DNA of 64,000 nt from contig NZ_JAJHNP010000018.1 in assembly GCF_020819595.1 (NCBI RefSeq), positions 124,001-188,000 of the forward strand, read 5' to 3'. Under the pieces are notes generated by a model. It made no database searches. It was not told where the DNA came from and was given only the letters and a program-made list of their open reading frames with translations. How positions within the stretch are numbered: the stretch's first letter is position 1; each line of letters opens with the position of its first letter. This document shows, piece by piece, positions 35,969 through 43,071 of this stretch. Position numbers and translations under genes: made by a program. Origin of the DNA: Streptomyces barringtoniae (GTDB taxonomy: Bacteria > Actinomycetota > Actinomycetes > Streptomycetales > Streptomycetaceae).

Positions 35969-36787
35969 TCACAGCCCGAAGCGGCGCTGGAGGTCTCCCA
36001 GCTGTCCGGGAAGACGCGGTACACCCGATGGTTGCTGACCGTGTCCGCCCGGTGCCGCTCCGCCACCGCCGGGAACCCCCGGTTCGGACGGAACGACCCC
36101 CGTCGCCGCCTCCTCCATGAGGGTCTCCGTCGACTGCAACAGGACCGTCCCGGCGCCCACGAACTCGAACTGGTGCTCCTCCCCGGATACCCCGCCCAGG
36201 CCCGTCATCGCACGTAGACCGCCCAGTACACCCGTCAGATACCCGTGGTCGTAGTGATGACACGGTGACGGGCAGTCGGCCCACCCGACGAGCGCCTGCG
36301 GGTCGACCCGGATCGGAGGTTCCACGAACACCACCGGCCCGTTAGATGCGGCGACAAACTTTCCGGTTCCGATAAGGGTCAGAAAACCCGGCACGATCGA
36401 TTGCTTGAGCGCGAGACTTGGCTGAAAAGCGAGCAGGTTGCCCGCGCGAATGGTCAAGTTCCCGTCGTCCAGGTCGTAGGAGTTGACGTCGAAGGCCCGG
36501 TCGGCGAGCAGCATCTTGCCCGAACCCTCCGCCACGACCCAGTCGCTCGCGTGCAGTGGCGAATGGAACGAGGTACGGACAATTCGGTCGAGTCGGCCGT
36601 GCCCGATGCCGTTGAACTCGATCGCCCCGTAGTAGGCGATCATCTTCCCCTTCTGCAGGAACCACTGCCCGCTCTTGAGCTCGACGCAGAACGTGTACTT
36701 GTTGACGTTGTCGTCGGCGGGCAGGGTCATCGGGTCGTGCACCACCGGGCCGCCGGGGGTGCCGTACGTGCCTCCGTACGCGCTCAC
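35969..36787 (-). CDS. AIM24 family protein, copy 3 of 3 (divergent)
   Basis: 272 residues, starting at 36787 in an ATGA overlap with the stop of copy 2. The AIM24 beta-rich core is visible (VELKSGQWFLQKGKMIAYYG near residue 35, then VVAEGSGKMLLADRAFDVN and VGAGTVLLQSTE). It is longer than the other copies because of a Gly/Pro-rich C-terminal tail (about residues 228-272). An insertion with three His and two Cys (DCPSPCHHYDHGY, ~residue 170) is absent from the sisters and might bind metal. Function unknown; the yeast namesake is a mitochondrial protein. Confidence 0.85.
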   Translation of the reverse strand: MSAYGGTYGTPGGPVVHDPMTLPADDNVNKYTFCVELKSGQWFLQKGKMIAYYGAIEFNGIGHGRLDRIVRTSFHSPLHASDWVVAEGSGKMLLADRAFDVNSYDLDDGNLTIRAGNLLAFQPSLALKQSIVPGFLTLIGTGKFVAASNGPVVFVEPPIRVDPQALVGWADCPSPCHHYDHGYLTGVLGGLRAMTGLGGVSGEEHQFEFVGAGTVLLQSTETLMEEAATGVVPSEPGVPGGGGAAPGGHGQQPSGVPRLPGQLGDLQRRFGL

Positions 36788-37434
36788 AGCTTCTCCTCCG
36801 ACGCCTGGACGTACACCGTGCCGTTGCCGCTCAGCTCCAGCTGGAAGGCCTCGCCGGAGCCGCGGCCCACCATGTCGCGCCAGCCCAGCGCGGCCGACAG
36901 CTTGTTGCGGACCTCGCCGTGATGGGCGACGTACGCCTGCGGGTCGACGTGGACCGGGCGCTGGGGGGTGATCGGGATCTCGAAGACGCCGCCGTGCGCC
37001 ATCACGGCGACCGAGCCCTGCCCCTGGAGGGTGGTGGTGAACAGGCCCTGCCCGGTGACCTGGCCGCGGACCAGGCCCATGACCCCGCCCTGCGAGCCCA
37101 TGAACATCGTGCCCTGCCGCAGCGTGCCCTCGAAGGCGAGCAGGCGGTCGGCCTCGACGTAGAGGGTGTCGCCGGAGAGGTTGATGACGTGGACGTGGTG
37201 GCCGCCGTGCCCGAAGAAGACCGTGCCGCTGCCCTCGACGGTCATCAGCGGGGTCGCCTCGCCGGTCACCCGCCGCCCGATCATGGACATCAGCCCGCCC
37301 TGGCCGCCCTGGATGTTCGGCGTGAAGGACACGTCCCCCTTGTAGGCGAGCATCGCCCCGCGCTGACTGAACAGCCGCTGCCCGGGCAGCACGCTCGCCT
37401 CGACCATCTTGGAGTTGATCTCCCGGAACGCCAT
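36784..37434 (-). CDS. AIM24 family protein, copy 2 of 3
   Basis: 216 residues from the ATG at 37434, two bases after the stop of copy 1. One AIM24 domain spans nearly the whole protein: LFSQRGAMLAYKGDVSF, TVEGSGTVFFGHGGHHVHVI, LSGDTLYVEADRLLAF, GLFTTTLQGQGSVAV and SGNGTVYVQASE. It shares this block order with copy 1. The Gly-rich GGQGGLMSMIGRRVTGE stretch near residue 45 is also shared. No signal peptide. Part of a three-gene operon. Confidence 0.88.
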   Translation of the reverse strand: MAFREINSKMVEASVLPGQRLFSQRGAMLAYKGDVSFTPNIQGGQGGLMSMIGRRVTGEATPLMTVEGSGTVFFGHGGHHVHVINLSGDTLYVEADRLLAFEGTLRQGTMFMGSQGGVMGLVRGQVTGQGLFTTTLQGQGSVAVMAHGGVFEIPITPQRPVHVDPQAYVAHHGEVRNKLSAALGWRDMVGRGSGEAFQLELSGNGTVYVQASEEKL

Positions 37435-37436
37435 GG

Positions 37437-38069
37437 CTACAGATCCCCCGCGATCGTGTTCCGCTCGCTCGGCTGCACGTACACCAGTCCGTCGCCCTCG
37501 AAGCGGATCTGGAAGGCCTCGCCGCCGCCCTCCCCGAAGAACGTGCGGAACGTCACGCCGGACTGGAAGGACTGCCGGACATTGCCCTGGTGGGCGATGT
37601 AGGCACCCGGATCGACGATCAGCGGGTACTGCGGACTGACCCGGAGCACCACCGCCGGCCCGTCGGACATGATCGCCGCCTGCCCGTGTCCCTCGACGGT
37701 CGTCGTGAACAGGCCGTTGCCCTGCGAGGCGCCGCGCAGCCCGGTGAACGTCGTGCCCGTGCGCAGCCCCGCGTCCGTCACGAGCAGGTTGCTCGACTCC
37801 ACGTACAGCTTGTCGCCCTGGAGGCTCACCAGGTTGATCTCGGTCGCCCGGTCCGCGAACCAGCAGGTGCCGTGCCCTTTCACCTCCATCACCGTCATCT
37901 GCTCGCCGGTGAGCCGCCGGGTCACCATCCCGCGCAGTCCCTCGCCCCCACCGGTGAGCTTCTTGAAACTCATCTGCCCGTCGTACGCGACCATCGAGCC
38001 GTTCTTCGCCTTCACGGCGTCCCCGGTCATGTCGACGGCGAGCACCTTGCTGCCTTGCAGTCGGAACAT
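37437..38069 (-). CDS. AIM24 family protein, copy 1 of 3 (first in the operon)
   Basis: 210 residues from the ATG at 38069. A GTG two codons upstream (38075) is equally possible: it lies six bases after TACTTT (38082-38087), the spacing seen in leaderless Streptomyces transcripts, and no ribosome binding site precedes either start. Blocks KNGSMVAYDGQMSFKK, VKGHGTCWFADRATEINLVS, LQGDKLYVESSNLLV, NGLFTTTVEGHGQAAI and EGDGLVYVQPSE define the AIM24 domain. Divergent from a DUF3817 gene. Confidence 0.87.
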   Translation of the reverse strand: MFRLQGSKVLAVDMTGDAVKAKNGSMVAYDGQMSFKKLTGGGEGLRGMVTRRLTGEQMTVMEVKGHGTCWFADRATEINLVSLQGDKLYVESSNLLVTDAGLRTGTTFTGLRGASQGNGLFTTTVEGHGQAAIMSDGPAVVLRVSPQYPLIVDPGAYIAHQGNVRQSFQSGVTFRTFFGEGGGEAFQIRFEGDGLVYVQPSERNTIAGDL

Positions 38070-38262
38070 CGCCACGCAGTGAAAGTAGCGGCGACGCGGG
38101 TGGACGGAACAGAGCCCGCGGGTGGACACGGACCCTGAGCGGACCCCTAGGGCCGTCGTTTGCCACAATGGGGGACGCTTGTGCGTGCGTTCACAAACTG
38201 CAGCCCGCCGCCGACGGACCGTAACCGCAGACCGTCGCGACCCCTCCCACCGAAGGTGACCC

Positions 38263-38607
38263 GTGGACATCAAGACCGCCACCGCCCTCCGCCGCCTCCG
38301 CCTGGTCTCGGCCCCGGAGGCCGTGTCCTTCCTGATCCTCCTCGTCTGCTCGGTGCTGAAGCGGACCACGGACTTCAACGCGGTCCCCGTCATGGGCGCG
38401 GTCCACGGCGTCCTGTTCGTGCTGTACGTGGTCTTCTGGGCGGACGCCTGGAACCGCGCCAAGTGGCCGCTGAAGACCGCGGCCCTCTACTTCGTCCTCT
38501 CGGTGCTGCCCACCGGCGGCTTCTTCGCCGAGCGCAAGCTGCGCCGCGAGGCCGAGGACGCCGTCATCGCGGCCCGCGCCCGCAAGGAAGGAATCGTGAA
38601 CGCATGA
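38263..38607 (+). CDS. DUF3817 integral membrane protein, copy 1
   Basis: 114 residues, GTG start at 38263 after AAGGTGACCC. Three hydrophobic segments (SFLILLVCSVLKR, AVHGVLFVLYVVFWADAW, AALYFVLSVLPTGGFFAE) and a charged C-terminal tail match DUF3817, a small actinobacterial family of unknown function. The stop overlaps the ATG of the next gene (ATGA at 38604). A paralogue is at 42647. Confidence 0.85.
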   Translation: MDIKTATALRRLRLVSAPEAVSFLILLVCSVLKRTTDFNAVPVMGAVHGVLFVLYVVFWADAWNRAKWPLKTAALYFVLSVLPTGGFFAERKLRREAEDAVIAARARKEGIVNA

Positions 38608-38900
38608 TCGTCGCCTTCTCCGTGACGCCCCTCGGCGTCGGCGAGGACGTGGGGGAGTACGTCGCCGACGCCGTGCGCGTCGTCCGCGAGTCGGGGCTGC
38701 CCAACCGCACCGACGCCATGTTCACCTCCATCGAGGGCGAGTCGTGGGACGAGGTCATGGACGTCGTCAAGCGTGCCGTCGCCACCGTGCAGGAGCGCGC
38801 CCCGCGCGTGTCGCTCGTCCTCAAGGCCGACATCCGCCCCGGCGTGACCGACGCACTCACCTCCAAGGTCGAGACCGTCGAACGGCACCTGGCGCAGTAG
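38604..38900 (+). CDS. MTH1187/YkoF-type thiamine-binding protein
   Basis: 98 residues, ATG overlapping the previous stop. The sequence has the pattern of the MTH1187 family (IVAFSVTPLGVGEDVGEYV, residues 2-20, then YV.DAV.VVRESGLPN, FTSIEGESWDEVMDVVKRA and VSLVLKADIRPG), a ferredoxin-like fold that binds thiamine or a related pyrimidine in the studied members. Coupled to a membrane protein of unknown function. Confidence 0.88.
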   Translation: MIVAFSVTPLGVGEDVGEYVADAVRVVRESGLPNRTDAMFTSIEGESWDEVMDVVKRAVATVQERAPRVSLVLKADIRPGVTDALTSKVETVERHLAQ

Positions 38901-38955
38901 TCGGCCCCCTTTTGAGCGGTCGCATGCGGAGGTGTACGTTCCCCTCCTGATCACC

Positions 38956-38969
38956 CGAGCGATCGCTCG
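38956..38969. promoter_or_regulatory. 14-bp perfect palindrome CGAGCGATCGCTCG
   Basis: Lies in the 100-bp gap before the gene starting at 39001, ending 31 bp upstream of its ATG. A perfect inverted repeat without spacer. It may be an operator; no regulator is implied by the neighbours. Confidence 0.4.
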
Positions 38970-39000
38970 ACTTCACCGTTCTGGCCTGGGGGAACACACC

Positions 39001-39756
39001 ATGGGTCGTCTCTACAGAGAGACACACATACGCGCCGACCTCGACGAGCTGTGGGCGCGCACCCAGGACCCCGTCACGCGCCTGCGCTGGGACCTCCGTT
39101 TCACGTCGATCGCCCCCCTCCCTGCCGTGGCCGGCGAGCCGCGCCGCTTCACCTGCACCTGGCGTGTGCTGCCACTGCTCACCGTGCCCGGCACCGGCGT
39201 CGCCGCCGGCGAGAAGGACCGCCCCGACGGCACGCGCGTGTGCGCCCTGCGTTTCTCCTCCTCGCACCCGCTCTCCCCGGTCACCGAGGCGAGCGCCTAC
39301 TGGCGTTACCTGCCCGACGCGCACGGCGTGCGCCTGCTCACCGGGTACGAGTACCGCGCCCGCGGGGGCGCGTTCGGGGCGGTCGCGGACCGCCTGGTGC
39401 TGCGGCCGCTGACCGGCTGGGCGACGGGGTGGTCCTTCGACCGGCTCCGGCTCTGGCTGGAGCGGGGGATCACTCCCGAGCGTGCCCTGGTCAACTGGAT
39501 CGTCGAGCTGGCGGTGCGTGCGGTCGTCCTCACGGTGTGCCTGACCGGGCTCGGGCTGGAGTCGCTGCTGCGGCTCTTCGGGACCTTCGCCGACACCGTC
39601 GCCTATCTGTGCCCGCTGCTCCTGGTCGTCGGCGGCTCCCTCGCGGTCTTCAAGGCGCCGCTGGCCGGGACGCCCGCCGCCCGGCGATGCCTGCGGGCGC
39701 CGGTCACCCGGGCGCGTGCGCCGAGGGTGCTGCGCCGGCTCGAGGCGTACGGGTGA
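39001..39756 (+). CDS. SRPBCC-like protein with membrane segments, unknown function
   Basis: 251 residues from the ATG at 39001; I preferred this to earlier in-frame codons because MGRLYRETHIRADLDELWAR resembles the opening of polyketide-cyclase/SRPBCC domains. The first ~155 residues are soluble (ARTQDPVTRLRWDLRF, then LLTGYEYRARGGAFGAVADR). Two hydrophobic segments follow (VELAVRAVVLTVCLTGLGL, TVAYLCPLLLVVGGSLAVF), then a basic tail. Its 3' end overlaps the convergent regulator pseudogene by 53 bp. Confidence 0.75.
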   Translation: MGRLYRETHIRADLDELWARTQDPVTRLRWDLRFTSIAPLPAVAGEPRRFTCTWRVLPLLTVPGTGVAAGEKDRPDGTRVCALRFSSSHPLSPVTEASAYWRYLPDAHGVRLLTGYEYRARGGAFGAVADRLVLRPLTGWATGWSFDRLRLWLERGITPERALVNWIVELAVRAVVLTVCLTGLGLESLLRLFGTFADTVAYLCPLLLVVGGSLAVFKAPLAGTPAARRCLRAPVTRARAPRVLRRLEAYG

Positions 39757-40752
39757 GAGTCCGGGTGACCTGCCGGGCCCCGGAGCTCGTCAGTGCCACC
39801 CCCAGCGGTGTCCTCTCGTACAGCACCTGATGTCCGTACCGCCGTGAGGTCAGCAGACCGGCGTCGCGCAGTACCGTCAGGTGGGCCGACACCGAGGAGG
39901 GGGCCAGTCGCAGCCGGTGGGCCAGTGCTGTGGTCGTCGCCGGTTCGTCCAGCGCGGCCAGCACCTCGGCACGGTTTCGGCCCAGCAGCCGTACCAAGGC
40001 CTCCGGCGTCCGTCCGCCCGGCTCCGTCCACAATCCCGCGATTCCCCGGGCCGGGTAGACCAGCGTCGGCTGCCACGGCGGCTCGAAGCCGGTGATCACG
40101 TCGGGCCAGGAGAAGACGCTCGGCATCAGGATCAGGCCCTGGCCGTCCAGGGCGCGGGTGTACTCGTCGTGTCCCGCGAGCGTGAGCGTACGGCCGTCCC
40201 AGGCCAGACGGCTGTCCAGTTCCGGCAGCAGCGTGCCGAGGCCCACCTCGGCCAGGCGGCGGGAGTGGAAGGCCACGTCCGCCTCCAGCAGGGCCTGCAG
40301 CCGGGGCCAGTCCGGGGCGATCAGCACCCGCCAGGCCTCCTCCATGGCGTCCGCGAGCTCCTGGATCATCCGCACCGGATCCGCCAGCCAGGCCCGGCCC
40401 TGCGGTGAACGGAGCGCGCCCGGTGTGCAGGCCAGCGAGCGGGCGGTGTCCTCACGGGCCGACTCCGGGTCCGACGCCCGTACGGCCGCGACTCGTCGAA
40501 GGTGGCGGCCGGGCCGATCGGTGGCGCGCCCAGCCAGTCCGGCGAGTGCCCCCGCCGGGGCATCAGCAGCCACAGCGGAGCCAGCTCGAGACCGGCCGCC
40601 GCCTGCCTGATCCGCCGCAGCCAGGGCGCCTGATAGGCGTGCCGGTCGGGCCGCCTCAGGGTGCGCACCGCCTCCTGCGTCTCCCACAGCGGGGAGATCG
40701 CGAACCGGCAGCGCAGGAAGTCGTCGTCGCCGAAGTGCAGCCGCGACGCCAT
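39704..40752 (-). pseudogene. ArsR-type (DUF5937) regulator gene broken by a frameshift
   Basis: The N-terminal part reads from the ATG at 40752 (GAGGGGG box upstream): MASRLHFGDDDFLRCRFAIS through GPPIGPAATFDE, ending at Glu87. The remainder, from AAVRASDPES onward, continues in another frame to the stop at 39704. Two bases (40490-40491) are left over between the frames, so one base is missing or two are extra near 40490. The C-terminus holds an intact winged helix (ALAHRLRLAPSSVSAHLTVL). Either a pseudogene or a sequencing error. Divergent from the MFS gene at 40827, which the intact form probably controls. Confidence 0.8.
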
Positions 40753-40826
40753 GGGCACCCCCTCGGAGATTCGGCTGGGGCCGAAACTCTACGGCGTCCG
40801 GCCCGTCCCCGGGCACGCTGCCCGGC

Positions 40827-42071
40827 ATGTCCGCACCCACCCAGGCCGCCCCGGCGTCCGCCGGCTACGGCCGTGTCCTCGCCGTGCCCGAGTTCCGGGC
40901 CGTCTTCGCCGCGCACGTGCTGTCCATGCTCGGCGTGATCGTCAGCGAGATCGCGCTCTCCGTCCTCGTCTACGACCTCACGCGCTCGCCCCTGCTGAGC
41001 GCGCTCACCTTCGCGCTGGGCTTCCTGCCGTACGCCGTCGGCGGCGCCCTGCTCGCACCCTTCGCCGACCGCTTCCCGGCCCGGCGCGTGCTGGTCGGCT
41101 GCGACCTGGTGTGCGCGGGCTGCGTGGCCCTGATGACGGTCCCGGGCAGCGGCATCGGGCTGCTGCTCGCGCTGCGCTGCGCGCTCGCCGTCGTTGCGCC
41201 GGTGTTCTCCGGCACCCGCATGGCCACCCTGGCCGACGTCCTCGGCGACGGCGACCTGTTCGTCCTCGGCCGCTCCCTGCTGCGGATCGTCGCCCAGAGC
41301 GCCCTGCTCGTCGGCTACGGCCTCGGCGGTCTGCTGCTGACCGCCGTCAGCCCGCGCCACGCCCTGCTGGTCACCGTCGCCACCTTCCTCGCCTCCGCCG
41401 CGCTGCTGCGCTGCGGCACCCGGCACCGCCCCGCCCGCAAGCGCCGGAGCACGGACACCGCGCCGGGCCCGCGCCCGCTGTGGGCCGACCGCCGGGTGCG
41501 CGTGCTGCTGCTCATGTTCTGGATCCCGGCGGCGTTCTCGGTCGTACCCGAGGCGCTGGCGGCGCCGTACGCCGACGAACTGGGCAGCGGATCCGCGGGC
41601 CTCGGCCTGCTGATGTGCGCGCTGCCCGTCGGCACGGTGGCCGGCGAACTGTTCGCCGGGGCCAGGCTCGGCCCCGTGGCCCGTGAGCGCGTCGCGCTGC
41701 CTCTGCTCTGTCTGACCCTGCTGCCGTACCTCGGCTACGCCCTGCGCCCGGGCCTTGCCGCCTCCCTGGTGCTCCTGCTGCTGTCCGGGGCCGGGTCGGC
41801 CTACACCCTGGGCCTGGACCAGTGGTTCGTGCGGGCCGTGCCGCAGGAGTTGCGCGGGCGGGCCATGACCGTGCTGCACGCCGGGCTGATGACCGTCCAG
41901 GGCGTCGGCATGGCGCTGGCCGGCGTGGCGGCGCAGACGTCGGGGGTGCGTACGGCGGTGGCCGGTGCCGGTGTGGCCGGTGTGCTGTGCTGCTGCGCGC
42001 TGGCCGTGGCGGCGCGGGCGACCGGGAACGACGGGGGACCGAAACCCGAGACAGGGCTGCCCGGAATATGA
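40827..42071 (+). CDS. MFS transporter
   Basis: 414 residues, about 12 membrane segments. The loop after segment 2 reads APFADRFPARRVLVG (residues ~77-91), the usual MFS motif A position. Other segments include ALRCALAVVAPVFSGTRMA and GLLMCALPVGTVAGELFAG. It resembles actinobacterial drug-efflux-type MFS proteins. Start ATG at 40827; the sequence before it (CACGCT then seven bases) could be a leaderless -10. Divergent from the frameshifted ArsR gene and followed 22 bp later by a MarR gene. Confidence 0.88.
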   Translation: MSAPTQAAPASAGYGRVLAVPEFRAVFAAHVLSMLGVIVSEIALSVLVYDLTRSPLLSALTFALGFLPYAVGGALLAPFADRFPARRVLVGCDLVCAGCVALMTVPGSGIGLLLALRCALAVVAPVFSGTRMATLADVLGDGDLFVLGRSLLRIVAQSALLVGYGLGGLLLTAVSPRHALLVTVATFLASAALLRCGTRHRPARKRRSTDTAPGPRPLWADRRVRVLLLMFWIPAAFSVVPEALAAPYADELGSGSAGLGLLMCALPVGTVAGELFAGARLGPVARERVALPLLCLTLLPYLGYALRPGLAASLVLLLLSGAGSAYTLGLDQWFVRAVPQELRGRAMTVLHAGLMTVQGVGMALAGVAAQTSGVRTAVAGAGVAGVLCCCALAVAARATGNDGGPKPETGLPGI

Positions 42072-42093
42072 CCGGCCGGTAGGGTCTGATGAC

Positions 42094-42603
42094 GTGCCGA
42101 AGCCACTCAGCCTCCCCTTCGACCCCATCGCCCGCGCCGACGAGCTCTGGAAGCAGCGGTGGGGAAACGTGCCGTCCATGGCCGCGATCACCTCGATCAT
42201 GCGGGCCCAGCAGATCCTGCTCGCCGAGGTGGACGCGGTGGTCAAGCCGTACGGCCTGACGTTCGCGCGGTACGAGGCACTGGTGCTGCTCACCTTCTCC
42301 AAGGCCGGCGAGCTGCCCATGTCCAAGATCGGTGAGCGCCTGATGGTGCATCCCACGTCCGTGACGAACACCGTCGACCGGCTGGTGAAGTCCGGGCTGG
42401 TCGCCAAGCGTCCCAATCCCAACGACGGCCGCGGCACCCTCGCCGTCATCACCGACAAGGGCCGCGAGGTGGTCGACGCGGCCACCCGCGACCTGATGGC
42501 GATGGACTTCGGGCTCGGCGTGTACGACGCGGAGGAGTGCGCGGAGATCTTCGCGATGCTCCGCCCGCTGCGCATCGCGGCGCACGACTTCGAGGACGAG
42601 TGA
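42094..42603 (+). CDS. MarR family regulator
   Basis: 169 residues, GTG start at 42094 (other in-frame codons lie inside the MFS gene). Winged helix: LPMSKIGERLMVHPTSVTNT (about residues 71-90) with VDRLVKSGLVAKRPNPNDGR as wing. The N-terminal helix SMAAITSIMRAQQILLAEVD is the dimerisation part. Downstream of an MFS gene in the same direction, so it may control it; the ligand is unknown. Confidence 0.9.
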   Translation: MPKPLSLPFDPIARADELWKQRWGNVPSMAAITSIMRAQQILLAEVDAVVKPYGLTFARYEALVLLTFSKAGELPMSKIGERLMVHPTSVTNTVDRLVKSGLVAKRPNPNDGRGTLAVITDKGREVVDAATRDLMAMDFGLGVYDAEECAEIFAMLRPLRIAAHDFEDE

Positions 42604-42646
42604 CCCCGGACAAGATCTCCCGGAACGGGTGGTTACGCTCATTGGC

Positions 42647-42985
42647 ATGAAGAAGAGCGTGCTGACCCGCTACCGCGTCATGGCCTACACCACCGGTGTC
42701 CTGCTGGTCCTGCTGTGCCTGAGCATGATCGCGAAGTACGGGCTGGACATCAGCGGTGCCGCCGACGTCACCCGGGTCGTCGCCATCGCCCACGGCTGGC
42801 TGTACGTCGTCTACCTGGTCGTCGCCTTCGACCTGGGCTCCAAGACGAAGATGCCGATCGGCAAGCAGCTGTGGGTACTGCTCGCGGGGACGATCCCGAC
42901 GGCCGCCTTCTTCGTCGAGCGGAGGATCAGCCGCGAGCTGGAGGCCGAGGTCGCCGACCAGGCCCCGGCCGTCGCCAAGGCGTAG
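42647..42985 (+). CDS. DUF3817 integral membrane protein, copy 2
   Basis: 112 residues from the ATG at 42647. No ribosome binding site precedes it, but TACGCT (42634-42639) ends seven bases upstream, the spacing of a leaderless transcript; a GTG at 42629 is the alternative. Three hydrophobic segments (TTGVLLVLLCLSMIA, IAHGWLYVVYLVVAFDL, LWVLLAGTIPTAAFFVE) and the charged tail parallel the copy at 38263. Followed by a perfect 12-bp hairpin. Confidence 0.82.
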   Translation: MKKSVLTRYRVMAYTTGVLLVLLCLSMIAKYGLDISGAADVTRVVAIAHGWLYVVYLVVAFDLGSKTKMPIGKQLWVLLAGTIPTAAFFVERRISRELEAEVADQAPAVAKA

Positions 42986-43000
42986 GGCGACCGGCGTCAC

Positions 43001-43027
43001 ACCGCCGTACGGACACCGTACGGCGGT
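43001..43027 (+). terminator. Perfect 12-bp hairpin after DUF3817 copy 2
   Basis: ACCGCCGTACGG (43001-43012) and CCGTACGGCGGT (43016-43027) with a 3-base loop ACA. It separates the membrane-protein gene from the mutase promoter, which begins only seven bases later. Confidence 0.7.
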
Positions 43028-43033
43028 CAGCCA

Positions 43034-43071
43034 TCGACATTTACTAGGACGTCCAAGTAAATTCGATGGTA
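43034..43071 (+). promoter_or_regulatory. Mutase promoter with embedded palindrome; probable leaderless start
   Basis: -35 TCGACA (43034-43039), an 18-base spacer, -10 TAAATT (43058-43063), then seven bases to the ATG at 43071. The spacer and -10 are occupied by the near-palindrome TTACTAGGACGTCCAAGTAA (43041-43060; only the two bases flanking the GGACGTCC core do not pair). Outer arms CATCGA (43032-43037) and TCGATG (43063-43068) extend the symmetry. A regulator bound here would cover the promoter. No ribosome binding site is present. Confidence 0.65.
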
